Notes under the pieces: generated by a model | Seen by the model: the letters and a program-made list of their open reading frames with translations, nothing else | What the model was told of the DNA's origin: nothing | Databases searched by the model: none | Made by a program: the position numbers and the translations under genes | DNA from: Candidatus Meridianibacter frigidus | GTDB lineage: Bacteria > Vulcanimicrobiota > Vulcanimicrobiia > Vulcanimicrobiales > Vulcanimicrobiaceae | Length of the DNA stretch: 64,000 nucleotides | NCBI GenBank assembly: GCA_003243975.1 | Contig: QHBJ01000006.1 | Span: 1 to 64,000, forward strand | Direction of reading: 5' to 3' | Part shown: piece by piece, positions 10,186 through 18,304 of the stretch | Layout: each line of letters starts with the position of its first letter | Position numbering within the stretch: position 1 is the first letter of the stretch

Positions 10186-11220
10186 TTGCGTTTCGCTTAC
10201 GGCTCCCCTGGGTTGCGGCAAGTCACGCGCGTCGCAGTAGAGGGCGTGACCCGTTCGCCGCTGCTTGCGCTTGTCGCAGCCGCTTGTTTGCTTTGCTCCG
10301 TTTTTATTGCCGGACGCACGGAAGGTGGGATGATCTCGGCGAGGGTCACACGACTCGCTACATCGGAACCATTTTAGATGCCGCCCCGACGCAGTCCATC
10401 ACAACCGTTCACTTTCTTACAGACGACCAACATCGGCTGCAGGTTTTTTTGGTCAGAACCGCGCCGCTCGGGTGGGAGTGCTTCTCGGATGTACGCTCGC
10501 TCTCTGGCCGCCGCTGCTCCCGCAACACGATCTGCGCATATCGGTGCTCGATGTCGGCCAAGCGATAGTATCGTCTTACAAACGCCTGCGGGACATACGA
10601 TCCTGGTGGGATGGCGGAGGGGGGCTTGAGCACGGCGCCACGCAGAGCGGGCGCGCATCATCTGGACGCGATCCTGCAGTTGCATCCACCCGGCGATCAC
10701 GCTGGCGGTTTAGCACCGGCTACCTTATTTTGAGGTTCCCGGCGGCGTAAAAGTGCGGATTTCGACTCCACTACGTCGTAGGACGCTCTCATTTTTTGAG
10801 GTACCCTTCGGCGCACAAGAGCGCTATCAAGCGGACATCATTGACGGTGCACCCATGGCAACCTTACAAGCCGATGAAGACGCCATCACCGCGTTAACAA
10901 GCTCAGGCGGCGCGGGGCAATTAACGACTATAGGTATTTGGTATTTCTCTCGAACAGGATTTCAGCCAGATCCTTCACTTCGGTTCCAGATTGGGGTCGC
11001 GAGTAATTCATTCAATATGCCAGAGTTCATCGAGGCCGTGCATCCGAAGGTCGCGCTCATCTCGGTTGGACGCCACAATCTCTTCGGCCATCCCGCTCCG
11101 CTGACGATCGAAACGCTGCGCGCAGCGGGCGCGCAGATCTATCGCACGGATAAAAAAAGCGCGATCATGCTTTCCACCGATGGGTCCGCCCTGAACGTCC
11201 GGACCATGCTAGGGCCCTAG
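10186..11220 (+). pseudogene. comEC: comEC relic: competence channel gene with internal deletion and several frameshifts
   Basis: Fragments in all three frames line up in the order of a ComEC protein. An N-terminal piece holds hydrophobic helices (from 10186) and a DUF4131-like strand region (RYIGTILDAAPTQ, about 10355-10470). The text then jumps directly to the start of the C-terminal metallo-beta-lactamase-like domain (HDLRISVLDVGQ near 10520-10560), so the large membrane-spanning competence domain is missing. Further pieces IVLQTPAGHTILV, DGGGGLEHG, DAILQLHPPGDHAGGL and KVALISVGRHNLFGHP each need a different frame. Where ComEC normally has an HHGS motif the relic reads GVASN. ComEC is the inner-membrane DNA-uptake channel. 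A deletion this large is not a base-calling error. Confidence 0.8.
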
Positions 11221-11299
11221 CGTTGCAAGGCACGGCTCGCCGAATCCGCGTGTTTAATATGGAGGATCCAGTTGATGCAATGCAGATGTGTGCACGCTT

Positions 11300-11698
11300 A
11301 TGACACCAACTACACAGGCGATTTCACCGTTTTTCATCGTCAGCAACGTCAATCAAACCATCGCATTTTGTCGCGAGAAACTTGGCTTTGAGACGACATT
11401 TCAGCAACCGGATCGAGACCCTTTCTTCGCCATCGTCAGGCGCGAGGGAGTACAGATCCTCGCTAAGTCAGATAAAGACACACCGCCACTTCCGAACGCC
11501 AAGCGTAATCCGTCCATGAGGTGGGATGCATACGTCTATGCACCGGACCCCGATGCGCTCGCCGTCGAATTTGCCAATCGTGGCGCAGCATTCAGCTTAC
11601 CTATTAACGATACCCACGATGGTCTCCGCGGATTCGAAATCTGTGACCCTGACGGCTACGTCTTGTTCTTCGGCCGACCGCAGAAGCCGACGGAGTAG
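11300..11698 (+). CDS. VOC-family (glyoxalase/bleomycin-resistance fold) protein
   Basis: A protein of about 130 residues with one vicinal-oxygen-chelate unit pair: FFIVSNVNQTIAFCREKLGFE at the start and RGFEICDPDGYVLFFGRP at the end are characteristic. The family includes glyoxalases, dioxygenases and antibiotic-binding proteins, so the substrate is unknown. The start is uncertain: ATG at 11300 gives the cleanest N-terminus and ATG at 11288 is also in frame. The best Shine-Dalgarno sequence (GGAGG at 11261) instead serves an ATG at 11275 in another frame, which runs only to 11391. The gene may therefore be weakly translated or slightly damaged at its 5' end, like its neighbours. Confidence 0.75.
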   Translation: MTPTTQAISPFFIVSNVNQTIAFCREKLGFETTFQQPDRDPFFAIVRREGVQILAKSDKDTPPLPNAKRNPSMRWDAYVYAPDPDALAVEFANRGAAFSLPINDTHDGLRGFEICDPDGYVLFFGRPQKPTE

Positions 11699-11757
11699 AG
11701 ATCACTTGAACGTTCGGGACGATGCTTTGAGGAAGCTCGGCCCGCGGGTGCGCTTCG

Positions 11758-12416
11758 CTATGGACCTACATTGCAAGGCGTGGCCAAACGAATCAGCGTA
11801 TCTGAGAGCACCCGCTCGTGTTCCCCCTCTTTCTGCATGATCTTACCTAGATCGATGTCAACGGTGTCGCCGAGCGAAGAAAGCTGCCGCATCGTACCGG
11901 CGGGAAGGGCCATAGATTCCTTCGGGTGCGGTATGCCCGCGATTTTGTCAATCGTTTCATCGTTCCCGATTTCATTCTCCATGCGAAACGTTTCAATGAA
12001 ACACGACATCTGATTATGCATTGCCTTCTGGCCTTCCAACAATGCTTGATATTTATCACGCACTTCAAGCGCACTCTGGGTTTGGGCTTGATCTCCATTG
12101 CGTGCGGTTTCCGTCTTAAATCCTTGGAGTATCGCTTGCGTAGTTTCGATATTCTTCTGGAGGTCGCCGCCGGCTAGTGCAAGGCGGTTGACGGTAAGGC
12201 GCACATCTGAACCGCTGGTCACAGCGAAGCCTGACAGTTGCAACCCGTCGATCTTCCGCTTGAAGTATCGAACGATTTCATCTTTGATCTGCGTGGCGAG
12301 AATTGCCGGGGCCAACCCGTGCAGAAGGGTGTCGAATGTACGTGGCCGATCTCGGGTGGAACCGGGCTCGGACTTGGGTTCGTGCTAGCTGCAGTAAATA
12401 GCAGTGGAAGCAGCAT
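11758..12416 (-). pseudogene. Secreted hypothetical protein, frameshifted near residue 37
   Basis: The downstream frame (stop at 11758) encodes about 185 residues of a helical, charged protein with no domain I recognise. It has no ordinary start codon, only a TTG in mid-domain. The adjoining frame from an ATG at 12416 supplies a signal peptide (MLLPLLFTAAS) and a Pro-rich stretch ending STPFCTG, after which coding sense passes to LAPAILATQIKDEI in the other frame at about 12313. Adding one base there restores a single secreted protein of about 220 residues. Function is unknown. The break is either a true mutation or one missed base. Confidence 0.6.
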
Positions 12417-12478
12417 TGGAGATCCCGTTGCATGTTAATTTGGCAGATAACCCGCGTCCAACGCGCGCAAGGCTTGCA

Positions 12479-12770
12479 CTATAACCCTGGAGGAAAATCT
12501 TGCATTACTCCACCGTAGTTCCACATTACAAAGAGGTGAACGCATGGGTTGTCACCGTGCCAGACCTGATAGACTGTTTGCCACGCCTGCGCGTGCTGCA
12601 GGTCGGCCGCATACATTTTCTTCGCAACCACGATAGTTGCCCTATTTCCAGAAATCGCGACGCTTAACGGCGGAGCAAGGGGGTCAGTACCCAAGGCTCC
12701 CCCTCATCGACTGCGTAAAGCTTTTTCGCGGCGTCCAATAGATCTCTCGTTTCTGACCCTATGACCTGCT
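12479..12770 (-). pseudogene. Remnant of a hypothetical protein, no start, one frameshift
   Basis: The C-terminal frame (stop at 12479) reads PLSVAISGNRATIVVAKKMYAADLQHAQAW and continues as a plausible globular segment. It has no good start, only a TTG at 12694. In the neighbouring frame just upstream, SETRDLLDAAKKLYAVDEGEPWVLT reads as matching coding sequence and would join at about 12690 if one base were changed. Further upstream the sequence runs into the 3' end of the membrane-protein gene, so the N-terminus is absent. I do not recognise the family. It looks like the tail of a decayed gene. Confidence 0.4.
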
Positions 12771-13526
12771 CGGAGTCTCGCGGCGCCGCTGGTCGAGAAA
12801 GTCAGCGACAATCCACGCCGCCGCGGCGATCGCGAACGTCTCGACGCTTTCGGACCAGTTCTCAAAACCATGCGGATCGGCAAACAGCGCCGGTAGCCAC
12901 ACCAGCAACCCAAAGCCCAGAATCATGGCCGTCAATAATCGAGACGCGGGCCGCGCCATGGGCCCTGTGAGGAGAGCGATAGCGGCAAGAGCAAATGCGA
13001 TGGTAGTTGCGATCGCCCAGAACATTGAGCTCGGTGGAATCCATTTCGGAACAAGATTTGCCGTTGCAGAAAGATAGAAAGCCTGCTCAAGTGCGAACGA
13101 GACCACAGAAATACCAAACGCGTAGTAGCCGATCTGAGCTAGTCTTGCTGCCCGAGGCGAGGCGATGGGGCTAGAACCCGCATAGACGATCACGGCCGCC
13201 GACCCCAATGAGAACTGTTCGAAGAAGTTGCCAAACCCATTGTAGACCAGCGGATGCATGATTATCAGAGGCGTCCCCAGCAAGGCGAACGCGAAGTAGA
13301 TCGTACCCAGCGCAATGGCGCCGGCTCGTGCTGTTGCCGGCCATTGAATGGCTAGGCCGCCAACGATCTGGATCGTGCCCAGGATGTAGGCGAGAATTTC
13401 GCGGGTAGGGTCGCTTCCAAGCGCCTTGATCTGGTGCAAATTGGTGATGTCATGCCACGCAAAGGCACATAGACCAAACGCGATCGCCGCCAAGCCATAG
13501 ACGTACCGCCCCAAAGAGTATTTCAT
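12759..13526 (-). CDS. Seven-helix integral membrane protein, DoxX-like, function unknown
   Basis: A protein of 255 residues with about seven hydrophobic segments, beginning YVYGLAAIAFGLCAF and including GTIQIVGGLAIQWP, a motif reminiscent of the DoxX/SURF4 superfamily. I chose ATG 13526 because an AGGTGAG ribosome-binding sequence lies just upstream. A further in-frame start at 13556 lacks one. No catalytic motif is visible. It stands by itself between damaged genes. Confidence 0.7.
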   Translation of the reverse strand: MKYSLGRYVYGLAAIAFGLCAFAWHDITNLHQIKALGSDPTREILAYILGTIQIVGGLAIQWPATARAGAIALGTIYFAFALLGTPLIIMHPLVYNGFGNFFEQFSLGSAAVIVYAGSSPIASPRAARLAQIGYYAFGISVVSFALEQAFYLSATANLVPKWIPPSSMFWAIATTIAFALAAIALLTGPMARPASRLLTAMILGFGLLVWLPALFADPHGFENWSESVETFAIAAAAWIVADFLDQRRRETPSRS

Positions 13527-13830
13527 CGGCTCACCTTGCCCCGTTCTTACGCTCAACTTTCGACATGAAAACGATAACCGAACGCCCCGAGGACATGTGA
13601 CAAAGTGCGACGGCGTGCCTTTTTGCGGAACGATCCGAAGGGAACTGCTTGGCTTGCCGGCACGAGCGCGCTCGAGGTCTTGATCCCATCCATTTTGCTA
13701 CCAGTCCGTCGCCGAGCGCAATGTCTTGATCAATCCGCATCACCCATCTCTTAAGCAGATGCGGACCTTAAAAGAACACGCGTTGCAAGTCGATGCAAGA
13801 ATACTTGCTAAAAAGTAACGATCGAGTTGC
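13527..13830. other. Intergenic stretch without a convincing gene
   Basis: About 300 bases between the membrane protein and the DoxX-like gene. It contains one 70-codon open frame on the minus strand (13531-13743) with Arg/Ser-rich composition and no recognisable motif. I do not accept it as a gene. I see no terminator, tRNA or repeat here. The promoter of the gene ending at 12759 is presumably inside it. Confidence 0.5.
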
Positions 13831-14220
13831 TTATGCTTCCTGTTCTGCCTTCCGCGCAAAGAGCGGCGCGAAGTGCGCGCGCAACGGCCACGCGACCACG
13901 AACCAGAGCACCGTCGCAACCAACGCTAGCGGAATACCGCTGAGCTGCATCGTGATATGATAAACCAAAATGTTCGAGAGCACCGCGGCTAGCACGACGA
14001 TGGCCAGCGGCACGTACTGATTGGTCAGGAGCATCGCACCTGCAATAACCTCGACGCCAGAGACGAAAAGTATGAAGTGCGATGCCATGATGACCGCGAG
14101 GAATTGTTGCGGAAACCCCGTCATGGGGGGCGCCGGAATAAAGAACAGAAATCCGTTGAGCCCGAAGACGAAGAATATAAGGCCGAGCAGAATCCGCGCG
14201 ATCAGAGCAGCAATTTTCAT
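13831..14220 (-). CDS. DoxX family membrane protein
   Basis: 129 residues with four transmembrane helices, the first being IAALIARILLGLIFFVFGLN, which with GFPQQFLAVIMAS and VEVIAGAMLL is typical of the small DoxX family (also annotated as YphA/SURF4-like). Members are membrane proteins linked loosely to oxidative stress or thiosulfate:quinone reductase, and the precise role here is not predictable. ATG at 14220 gives a clean N-terminus. A longer open frame in another register (13808-14368) is a shadow. Confidence 0.8.
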   Translation of the reverse strand: MKIAALIARILLGLIFFVFGLNGFLFFIPAPPMTGFPQQFLAVIMASHFILFVSGVEVIAGAMLLTNQYVPLAIVVLAAVLSNILVYHITMQLSGIPLALVATVLWFVVAWPLRAHFAPLFARKAEQEA

Positions 14221-14273
14221 GCTGCCGCGTTCTCGGCTCGGGAGGGTCGCCCTTGCGGAACCAGTTGCCTAAC

Positions 14274-15437
14274 TTAACGGGCGATTTCAACCTTCGGAAG
14301 CGCGAGCCATCGCGCAAGGCTGTCGAGTTGCCCGTCCATAGCGGCGCGTGCTTCCCGCTGCTGAACACCGGGCTCGAAATGCTTGCCTTTCACCAGCAGC
14401 CGGACGTTGCCACGGTCCGCTTTGAGGTCGACGCGTCCGATCAGGTGGCCCGCGTGAAGAAGCGGGAGCACATAGTAGCCGTGAATGCGCTTGTGGGCGG
14501 GCGTGTAGATTTCGATGCGGTAGTGAAAGTCGAACAAACGGTGCGCGCGTTCGCGGTTCCAGATGAGCGAATCAAACGGAGAGAGCAGCGCGTCACGCCT
14601 ACACTCAGTCCTAGGGATGCGAGCGCCGGGCAGAACGTATGCCGTCTTCTTCCAACCCTCCACCGCAACGGAGCGCACCTCGCTGGCCTCCACAAGATCG
14701 CGCAAACCGCGCCTCGCGTCAAGGAGATCCAAGCGGAAATAGTCGCGCAGGTCGGATTCGGTTGCGACTCCCATGGCGCGTAAGGCCAGCGTAAGCAGCT
14801 GCCGATGGGATGCTCGCTCATCGGGCACTATCGAGCGAAGGACGCTTTCGCTGAAAACGCGCTCCGGCAGATCGTAGACGCGCTCGAATCCGTTCGTACG
14901 GCTCGAAGCCGTTACGTAGCCCGCCCAAAATAGGTACTCCAAAACCACCTTTACGTCGCTCCAGCCCCACCAGGCCCCACTTCCGCGCGCCTGTCGAAAA
15001 GACGATGCAGACGCCGGTCCCTCCAATTCGATCCGGCGTAATATCGAGGCCACGAACTTGCGTTTTGAACGGATGGCGGTCATGCGGCCCCACATTCCAT
15101 GGCCGCGGCGCGCGCGTTCCATCCGCCAACCGAAGAGCGGGCGCAACGCGAGCGGTATCAACGATGCCTCGTGCCCCCAGTATTCGAAAAGCATTCGCTT
15201 CGAGCGGGGACCCCACGCGGCATCTTGCAAGAGCGGGAAAGAGTACGGACCACCCCGCGAAAACAGCGGGAGATAATGCGAGCGCACTAAGACGTTGACG
15301 CTATCCATTTGGAAAAGATGGACGCGACGCAGCACGCGTTGAAGGGAAGCTCGGTCGGCTTGCGCCGGCACTTCGTCGTAGAAGCCTTGAGCATGGAGCG
15401 CCATGCGGCGCGCCTCGATCTTGGAAATGTCGGCCAA
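14274..15437 (-). CDS. Winged-helix DNA-glycosylase-like protein, AlkX/YcaQ family
   Basis: 387 residues matching the HTH_42/YcaQ family: a QMDSVNVLVRSHYLPLFSR block near residue 43, an EYWGHEASLIP block near residue 85, and a C-terminal YRIEIYTPAHKRIHGYYVLP block followed by RVDLKADR. Characterised members (E. coli YcaQ, the Streptomyces AZL enzyme) unhook DNA interstrand crosslinks as glycosylases, using a QxQ or QxD catalytic motif. Here the motif appears as QMD in the first block, so activity is plausible. The start at 15437 overlaps the start of the divergent cupin gene by a few bases, so the two share a promoter region inside coding sequence. Confidence 0.85.
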   Translation of the reverse strand: MADISKIEARRMALHAQGFYDEVPAQADRASLQRVLRRVHLFQMDSVNVLVRSHYLPLFSRGGPYSFPLLQDAAWGPRSKRMLFEYWGHEASLIPLALRPLFGWRMERARRGHGMWGRMTAIRSKRKFVASILRRIELEGPASASSFRQARGSGAWWGWSDVKVVLEYLFWAGYVTASSRTNGFERVYDLPERVFSESVLRSIVPDERASHRQLLTLALRAMGVATESDLRDYFRLDLLDARRGLRDLVEASEVRSVAVEGWKKTAYVLPGARIPRTECRRDALLSPFDSLIWNRERAHRLFDFHYRIEIYTPAHKRIHGYYVLPLLHAGHLIGRVDLKADRGNVRLLVKGKHFEPGVQQREARAAMDGQLDSLARWLALPKVEIAR

Positions 15438-15963
15438 ACCAGATACCTCGCGCGCTGCCTACCACTTCATAGGAGATATATCATTGCGCAAAGTGAATAC
15501 CCGGGACGTTCCCGACCTGACATGGATTTCGCCGAAGGGCAAGTTCGCCGGATCGGGCAAGCAAATATCCGAGGCACTCGGACGAAAACCGGCATCGACC
15601 GATTTAAAAGAACGGCATCCGTTCGATGTCGAGATCTTGCGAATTCCGCCTGGGAAGACGCCCTTTCCGTACCACTCGCACAGCGCGCAGTGGGAGTTCT
15701 ACCACGTGATCTCGGGAAGCGGAACGGTGCGTCATCAAGATGGGACGACGCCAATCGAGAGCGGCGACGCGTTCATCTTCGAGCCCGACCTTCCACACCA
15801 CCTCATCAATGACGGCTCGGAAGATCTGGTGGTCTACGTGGTGGCGGACAATCCGATCGGGGAGTCGTGTCATTATCCGGACAGCGGAAAGTGGGTTGTG
15901 CGCTCCCCGGAACGGCGGCTTATTCGCTCGGAGCCACTGGACTATTTCGACGGCGAGGAGTAA
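15430..15963 (+). CDS. Cupin-domain protein
   Basis: A single-cupin protein of about 177 residues. Metal-binding motif 1 is visible as HSHSAQWEFYHVISGSG (two His, Glu, Gly spacing) and motif 2 as GDAFIFEPDLPHHLIN (His). These ligands would hold Fe, Mn or Zn at the base of the barrel. The family covers isomerases, dioxygenases and binding proteins, so no substrate is assigned. ATG 15430 minimises the overlap with the divergent AlkX-like gene; ATG 15403 is in frame as well. The 3' end overlaps the convergent PEP-mutase-family gene by 44 nt. Confidence 0.8.
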   Translation, partial: SAKPDTSRAAYHFIGDISLRKVNTRDVPDLTWISPKGKFAGSGKQISEALGRKPASTDLKERHPFDVEILRIPPGKTPFPYHSHSAQWEFYHVISGSGTVRHQDGTTPIESGDAFIFEPDLPHHLINDGSEDLVVYVVADNPIGESCHYPDSGKWVVRSPERRLIRSEPLDYFDGEE

Positions 15964-16726
15964 AGTCTTCAGCCGCCGCACGGAATGCCGCCATGGTATG
16001 CCGGCGCGTCCACGCTCCGAAGCTAACGCGCTTCACGCCGGCATTCGTAAACCGGTCGAGCGGCGGGCCGTCCGGGGAGACAAGTACATTGAGCGGAGCG
16101 TCGATGGCACGAACCAGCCGCGCGATGCAATCCAAGTCCCTGAGCGTGATTGGATAGATGCAGTCCGCACCCGCGGCGAGATACGCGCGCGCCCGGTCCA
16201 GCGTTTCCTTTTCAAGTTGATCCGCGCTGCGTCCACCGTGAAGATATGTGTCGATGCGCGCATTGATCACGAAATCAAGACCCCGCGTCTGCGCGGTTTT
16301 GCGCACCGCTGCAATGCGAAGGCACTGTTCTTCGATCGGGCGCAGCGATGCGCCATCGCGCACTCCATCTTCGATATTCATTCCCACCGTCCCGGCTGAA
16401 ATTGCGCCTTCGGCGGTATCGGAAACCGCCTCCGCGCTTTGGCCATAACCGCCTTCCAGATCGGCAGTCACCGGCACCTCAACCGCGCACGCAATGCGCG
16501 AAACGGATTGCAACATCAGCTCGCGGCCGATCTGTTCACCATCGGAAAAGCCGAATGAGGAGGCGATGCCCGCGCTGCTGGTGGCTACCGCGCCAAAACC
16601 CAAAGATTCAACGATGCGGGCCGACTCGACGTCCCACGCGTTAAAGAGAACGAGGGGCTCTTTTGCTTCGTGCAGCTTGCGAAAGAGCCGCGCTTTGTTT
16701 GCTTGTGCCTCTAAAATAGATTCCAA
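15920..16726 (-). CDS. Isocitrate lyase/PEP mutase family protein
   Basis: About 268 residues with the family's TIM-barrel signatures: LVLFNAWDVESARIVESLGF, TSSAGIASSFGFSDG, PVTADLEGGYG (metal-binding acidic strand), GMNIEDGV and FVINARIDTYL. Relatives include 2-methylisocitrate lyase, oxaloacetate decarboxylase and PEP mutase, and this subgroup (often called PEP phosphonomutase family) mostly lacks an assigned reaction. The start is a TTG at 16726 in my reading, overlapping the glnA stop by 16 nt. No ATG or GTG fits the conserved N-terminus and longer frames run into glnA. The gene is therefore probably translated from the glnA message. Confidence 0.85.
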   Translation of the reverse strand: MESILEAQANKARLFRKLHEAKEPLVLFNAWDVESARIVESLGFGAVATSSAGIASSFGFSDGEQIGRELMLQSVSRIACAVEVPVTADLEGGYGQSAEAVSDTAEGAISAGTVGMNIEDGVRDGASLRPIEEQCLRIAAVRKTAQTRGLDFVINARIDTYLHGGRSADQLEKETLDRARAYLAAGADCIYPITLRDLDCIARLVRAIDAPLNVLVSPDGPPLDRFTNAGVKRVSFGAWTRRHTMAAFRAAAEDFTPRRRNSPVAPSE

Positions 16727-18168
16727 AGGTACTGGTTGTAGACTTCGTGATGATACTGCACTTCTTGCGCTTTCACGACCGTGCCGAGCAAACGCGGGCA
16801 CCGGTCGGCGCTGGCTTGTTTCAGATCCGCATAGCGCGTCTTGACATCCGCGCTTAAGAGCTTGGTCGTCCACTCGGACTCGCGGAAGGCGCGCAGCGAA
16901 TCGTAGATGTTGTCGGGCAGGTAGCGCTCGGCTTGGCGCAAATTTTTGTGCTTGCCGATAGTGCCTTCCAGACCTGTCTTGAATACAGCAAGTAACACCA
17001 TGTAAGGATTGGCGTCCGGCGCTACCGACCGAACCTCGACGCGCGCACTGCCTTCGTTGCCGATGGGGATGCGAATCATTGCTCCGCGGTCAACTGCCGA
17101 AGCTTTGATCTGATTGGGCGCCTCGAAGTGCGGGTCCAAACGCCGGTAGGCGTTCACGCTGGAGTTGAGCATCAAGCAGACGTCGTTGCCGGCGGTGAGA
17201 ATGCGATCCACGAACTGCCATGCAAACGGACTGAGCTTCTCGGCGCCCTTCGGATCCCAGAAAAGGTTCTTGCCGTTCTTGCTGACCGAAACGTTCGTGT
17301 GCATGCCGCTGCCGTTGACGCCTACCACCGGCTTGGGCAGGAAGCTGGCGGTCATTCCCAGGCGCGTGGCCACTTGGCGGCAGATCAGCTTGTAGAGCTG
17401 GATTTGGTCGGCGGCGGCAACGACCTCGCCGTAGCTGTAGTTTATTTCGAACTGCGAAGGCGCCACTTCGGGGTGGTCCTTCTCGTTTTCAAAGCCCATG
17501 GCGCGCTGGACCTCGGCCACGGTGTCGATGAACGTGCGCAGCGGGTCACCCGGCAGCGAATGATAGTAACCGCCGGTATTCACGTATTCGAATTTCCCGG
17601 TGCCATGGTAACAGCGCTCGGCATCCAGCCCCTGGAAGAGAAAGCCCTCAATTTCGTTGGCGGCGTTCAGCGTGTAGCCGTTTTTCTGGTAGTGATCGGT
17701 CGAGAGCGCCTTGAGCATGCCGCGAATGTCGCCCGCAAAAGGCGAACCATCGCGATCGATGACGTTGGCGAACACGAGTACTTTCCCGGGTCCGAACATA
17801 TCCGAAGGCGCCCAGTAGAATGCGCTCCAGTCCAAGATCAACCGCAGATCGCTCTCACGCTGAGGCGTGAAGCCGCGAATCGAAGAGCCGTCAAAGGTCA
17901 GGTTGTCGCTGTTCTTGAGCAGAAACTTCTTGTCGTAGTCGAGCATGTGCAGCCGGCCTTCGAGGTCGCTGAAGAGCACCGTTACGGCTTTAATGCGCTT
18001 TTCGTCAGTCAGATAACGCAGGCGTTCGTCTTGCATCTGATTGGCAGTCGCGCGGTCTTTGCGCTGCTGCTTGGCGCGCAGATTTAACTCCTCGAGTTCG
18101 GCGTAGGGAAGCATGAGAAAATCACGCAGCTCATTAGCCGGTGCGAAGCGGTCGGCACCTATGGTCAT
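16711..18168 (-). CDS. glnA: Glutamine synthetase (type I)
   Basis: A 485-residue ATP-dependent enzyme making glutamine from glutamate and ammonia. The beta-grasp N-domain carries DGSSIRGF, and the catalytic domain shows EIEGFLF, GYYHSLPGDP, the HPEVAPSQFEINY ammonium/glutamate site, the NGSGMHTNVS loop and RIPIGNEGSARVEVRS. The start ATG 18168 has an AAAGGAG site 7 nt upstream; an upstream ATG at 18213 lacks one. In the position of the usual adenylylation loop (NLYDLP) the protein reads DNIYDSL, so control by adenylylation is uncertain. A perfect inverted repeat sits 34-49 nt upstream of the start. Confidence 0.95.
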   Translation of the reverse strand: MTIGADRFAPANELRDFLMLPYAELEELNLRAKQQRKDRATANQMQDERLRYLTDEKRIKAVTVLFSDLEGRLHMLDYDKKFLLKNSDNLTFDGSSIRGFTPQRESDLRLILDWSAFYWAPSDMFGPGKVLVFANVIDRDGSPFAGDIRGMLKALSTDHYQKNGYTLNAANEIEGFLFQGLDAERCYHGTGKFEYVNTGGYYHSLPGDPLRTFIDTVAEVQRAMGFENEKDHPEVAPSQFEINYSYGEVVAAADQIQLYKLICRQVATRLGMTASFLPKPVVGVNGSGMHTNVSVSKNGKNLFWDPKGAEKLSPFAWQFVDRILTAGNDVCLMLNSSVNAYRRLDPHFEAPNQIKASAVDRGAMIRIPIGNEGSARVEVRSVAPDANPYMVLLAVFKTGLEGTIGKHKNLRQAERYLPDNIYDSLRAFRESEWTTKLLSADVKTRYADLKQASADRCPRLLGTVVKAQEVQYHHEVYNQYLWNLF

Positions 18169-18175
18169 CGGGCAG

Positions 18176-18182
18176 CTCCTTT
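18176..18182 (-). promoter_or_regulatory. Ribosome-binding site of glnA
   Basis: On the minus strand AAAGGAG lies 7 nt before ATG 18168. It decides between this start and the longer in-frame start at 18213. Confidence 0.8.
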
Positions 18183-18201
18183 GCAACAGCCGGCAGCTGA
18201 A

Positions 18202-18217
18202 CGATTTAAGCAAATCG
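18202..18217. promoter_or_regulatory. Perfect inverted repeat upstream of glnA (operator-like)
   Basis: CGATTT and AAATCG form a perfect 6-bp dyad separated by 4 nt, 34 to 49 nt upstream of the glnA start. Position and symmetry fit a dimeric repressor site or an early mRNA hairpin. No regulator is named by the sequence, and a 6-bp dyad can arise by chance. Confidence 0.35.
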
Positions 18218-18304
18218 GGCAGTCCCGCCTTGTGTATTTCGCAAAAGATTTATCCACAGGGTTGCGGCGCACGATACAATGCAACGCCGTTGGAGACAAG
18301 GCGT

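Noticed and set aside
13531-13743. 70-codon frame on the minus strand between two DoxX-like genes
   Set aside because: Arg/Ser-rich, no homology I recognise, no convincing ribosome-binding site.
17128-18087. 319-codon frame on the plus strand opposite glnA
   Set aside because: Glutamine synthetase on the minus strand has all its motifs; this frame has none.
18250-18258. TTATCCACA, a perfect DnaA-box consensus upstream of glnA
   Set aside because: Single copy, no dnaA, dnaN, AT-rich unwinding region or other boxes nearby; a chance 9-mer is expected in a window of this size.
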